Positions 62,621-64,000 of a stretch of 64,000 nt of DNA are shown here, piece after piece. A model generated the notes under the pieces. That model was not told the DNA's origin. It saw only the letters and a list, made by a program, of their open reading frames with translations, and ran no database searches. The translations under genes were made by a program, and so were the position numbers. Source of the DNA: Calliopsis andreniformis (lineage: Eukaryota; Arthropoda; Insecta; Hymenoptera; Andrenidae). How positions within the stretch are numbered: position 1 is the first letter of the stretch; each line of letters begins with the position of its first letter. The DNA is taken from NCBI RefSeq assembly GCF_051401765.1, contig NW_027480504.1, positions 372,001 through 436,000 on the forward strand. Direction: 5' to 3'.

Positions 62621-64000
62621 TTCTCAGTACTCAATCTTCAATCATCAATATTCAATCTTCAATCCTCAATCCTCAAACCTCGATCCTCAATCCTCAATCC
62701 ACAATCGTCAGTCTCCAATCCTGAATACTCAATCCTCAATCCTCAATCCTCAATCCTCATCCTTCAATCCTCAATACCCAATCCTCAATCTTCAATCCTC
62801 AATCCTCAATCCTCATCCTTCAATCCTCAATACCCAATCCTCAAGCTTCAATCCTCAATCCTCAATCCTGAACTCTCAATCCTCAATCCTCAGTCCTCAG
62901 TCCTCAAACCTCAATCCTCAACCCTCAGCCGTCATCCTCAATCCTCAATTCTCAATCCTCAATCCTCAGTCCTCAGTCCTCAATACACAATCTTCAATCC
63001 TCAATCCTCAATCCTCAATCCTCAATCCTCATTCTTCAATCCTCAATACCCAATCCTCAATCTTCAATCCTCAATCCTCAATCATCAACACTCGATCCTC
63101 AATCCTCAATCCTCAATCCTCAATTCTCAATCCTCAACCCTCAATGCTCAATCTTCAATCCTCAATACTCAAACTTCAATCCTCAATCCTCAATACGCAA
63201 TCCTCAATCCTCAAACCTCAATCCTCAATAGTCAGTCTTCAATCCTCAATACTCAATCTTCAATACTCAATCCTCAATCCTCAATCCTCAATCCTCGATC
63301 TTCAGTCCTCAATACCCAATCCTCAAACTTCAATCCTCAATCCTCAATCATCAACACTCGATCCTCAATCCTCAATCCTCAATCCTCAATTCTCAATCCT
63401 CAATCCTCAGTCCTCAGTCCTCAATACACAATCTTCAATCCTCAATCCTCAATCCTCAATCCTCAATCCTCATCCTTCAATCCTCAACACTCAAACTTCA
63501 GTCGTCAATCCTCAATACTCAATCTTCAATCCTCAATCCTCAATCCTCAATCCTCAATCCTCAGTCCTCAATCCTCAATCGTCAGTCTTCAATCCTCAAT
63601 ACTCAATCTTCAATCCCCATCCTCAATCCTCAATCCTCAATCCTCATTCTTCAATCCTCAATACCCAATCTTCAATCCTCAATCCTCAATCCTCAATACT
63701 CAATCTTCAATCTTCAATCCTCAGTCTTCAAACCTCAATTCTGAATCCTCAATCCTGAATCCTTAGTTTTCAATCCTTAATCCCCAATCCTCAATCTACA
63801 ATACTCAATCCTCAATCCTCAATCCTCAATCCTCAATCCTCAATCCTGAATCCTCAATCCTCAATCTTTAATCCTCAATACTCAATCTGCATTCCTCAAT
63901 CCTCAACCCCCAATCCTCAATCCTCATTCTTCAGTCCTCAATACCGAATCCTCAATCTTCAATCCTAAATCCTCAATCCTCAATTCTCAGTACTCAATCT
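62621..64000 (+). repeat. 1,181-bp module, third right-hand copy, running off the window
   Basis: From about 63,070 to the end it matches 59,457-60,387 at an offset of 3,613 bp, including CAATCATCAACACTCG, CAGTCTTCAAACC and CAACCCCCAATCC. The part before (62,880-63,140) is a short rearranged piece that repeats ATACACAATC and CAATCATCAACACTCG ahead of the module. The array continues past 64,000. Confidence 0.8.

Larger units (their letters stand above)
1..64000 (+). repeat. Heptanucleotide satellite array, consensus (CCTCAAT)n
   Basis: The window reads as head-to-tail 7-bp monomers CCTCAAT. Common variants are CTTCAAT, CCTCAGT, ACTCAAT, ACCCAAT, CCTCATT, CCTCGAT, CCTGAAT, CGTCAGT, CCTCAAC, CCTCAAA and GCTCAAT. 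Occasional 5-, 6- and 8-bp monomers shift the phase. The + strand is almost free of G except at variant positions, and the complementary strand is ATTGAGG. No inverted block was seen. Uninterrupted runs of exact consensus are short, roughly 10 to 11 units at most (for example near 4,085-4,158), so the array is diverged at monomer level yet very similar at the level of kilobase blocks. That is the usual sign of higher-order repeat amplification. Array edges lie outside the window on both sides. The species and chromosomal position cannot be told from this sequence. Confidence 0.98.

Noticed and set aside
1..64000. CRISPR array
   Set aside because: Repeats are 7 bp and contiguous, with no unique spacers of constant length, no leader and no cas genes.
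1..64000. Telomeric or interstitial telomere repeat
   Set aside because: ATTGAGG is not one of the telomere motifs I know (TTAGGG, TTTAGGG, TTAGG, TTAGGC). The divergence and kilobase HOR structure also do not fit telomerase-made sequence.
1..64000. CCAAT-box promoter elements (ACCCAATCC variants)
   Set aside because: CCAAT arises from a single-base change in the monomer and occurs all along the array without TATA, initiator or downstream gene. It has no predictive value here.
1..64000. Transposable element insertions, tRNA, rRNA or other RNA genes
   Set aside because: No inverted repeats, target duplications, poly-A tails, LTRs or structured unique sequence were seen. Even the divergent islands are short and resemble degenerate heptamers.
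1..64000. Genes on the complementary strand
   Set aside because: (ATTGAGG)n has TGA in every frame once per 21 bases. No region departs from the repeat long enough to hold a gene.

Overview
The whole 64 kb window is one uninterrupted satellite DNA array. It is built from the 7-bp unit CCTCAAT (ATTGAGG on the other strand) and its single-base variants. All copies lie in one orientation, and I see no inverted segment. I found no gene, tRNA, rRNA, transposon, CRISPR array or recognisable unique sequence. Tens of kilobases of simple-sequence satellite with nested higher-order repeats (HORs) suggest eukaryotic constitutive heterochromatin: pericentromeric, sex-chromosomal, microchromosomal or subtelomeric. 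The sequence alone does not identify the species.

Long open frames occur only on the + strand and are artefacts. Seven is not a multiple of three, so every + frame reads the same heptapeptide cycle (N-P-Q-S-S-I-L) with no stop until a variant monomer creates TGA, TAA or TAG. On the - strand the consensus puts TGA in every frame once per 21 bases, so nothing long stays open. Overlapping frames carry near-identical peptides, which real genes would not do.

Layout, with boundaries approximate to a few monomers. 1-4,070: mixed monomers with a pair of segments 2,105 bp apart. 4,071-13,306: two tandem copies of a ~4.62 kb HOR, each containing a ~1.2 kb tandem pair. 13,307-15,069: a 663-bp tandem pair plus a tail. 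15,070-18,885: a 2,063-bp unit and a partial second copy. 18,886-21,299: mixed segment with two island types. 21,300-34,728: a ~5.45 kb tandem duplication (modules S and T), in which the ~2.76 kb T module occurs three times. 34,729-39,850: tandem pairs of 707, 1,817 and 300 bp. 40,061-45,420: a second copy of 16.7-21.8 kb, lying about 23.3-23.7 kb downstream. 45,421-49,984: mosaic with 440- and 650-bp tandem pairs. 49,985-64,000: a younger-looking family with long-range copies at offsets 3,152, 7,115 and 8,296, and a 1,181-bp module.

Two kinds of short divergent island stand out from the heptamer background. Island A (~120 bp, subtypes A1 and A2, 16 copies) and island B (113 bp, 6 copies) mark HOR ancestry. 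Neither is seen after about 49.2 kb, so the array appears to change repeat family there. No conventional biological system is encoded. The interest lies in how the array evolved and in its strand asymmetry.
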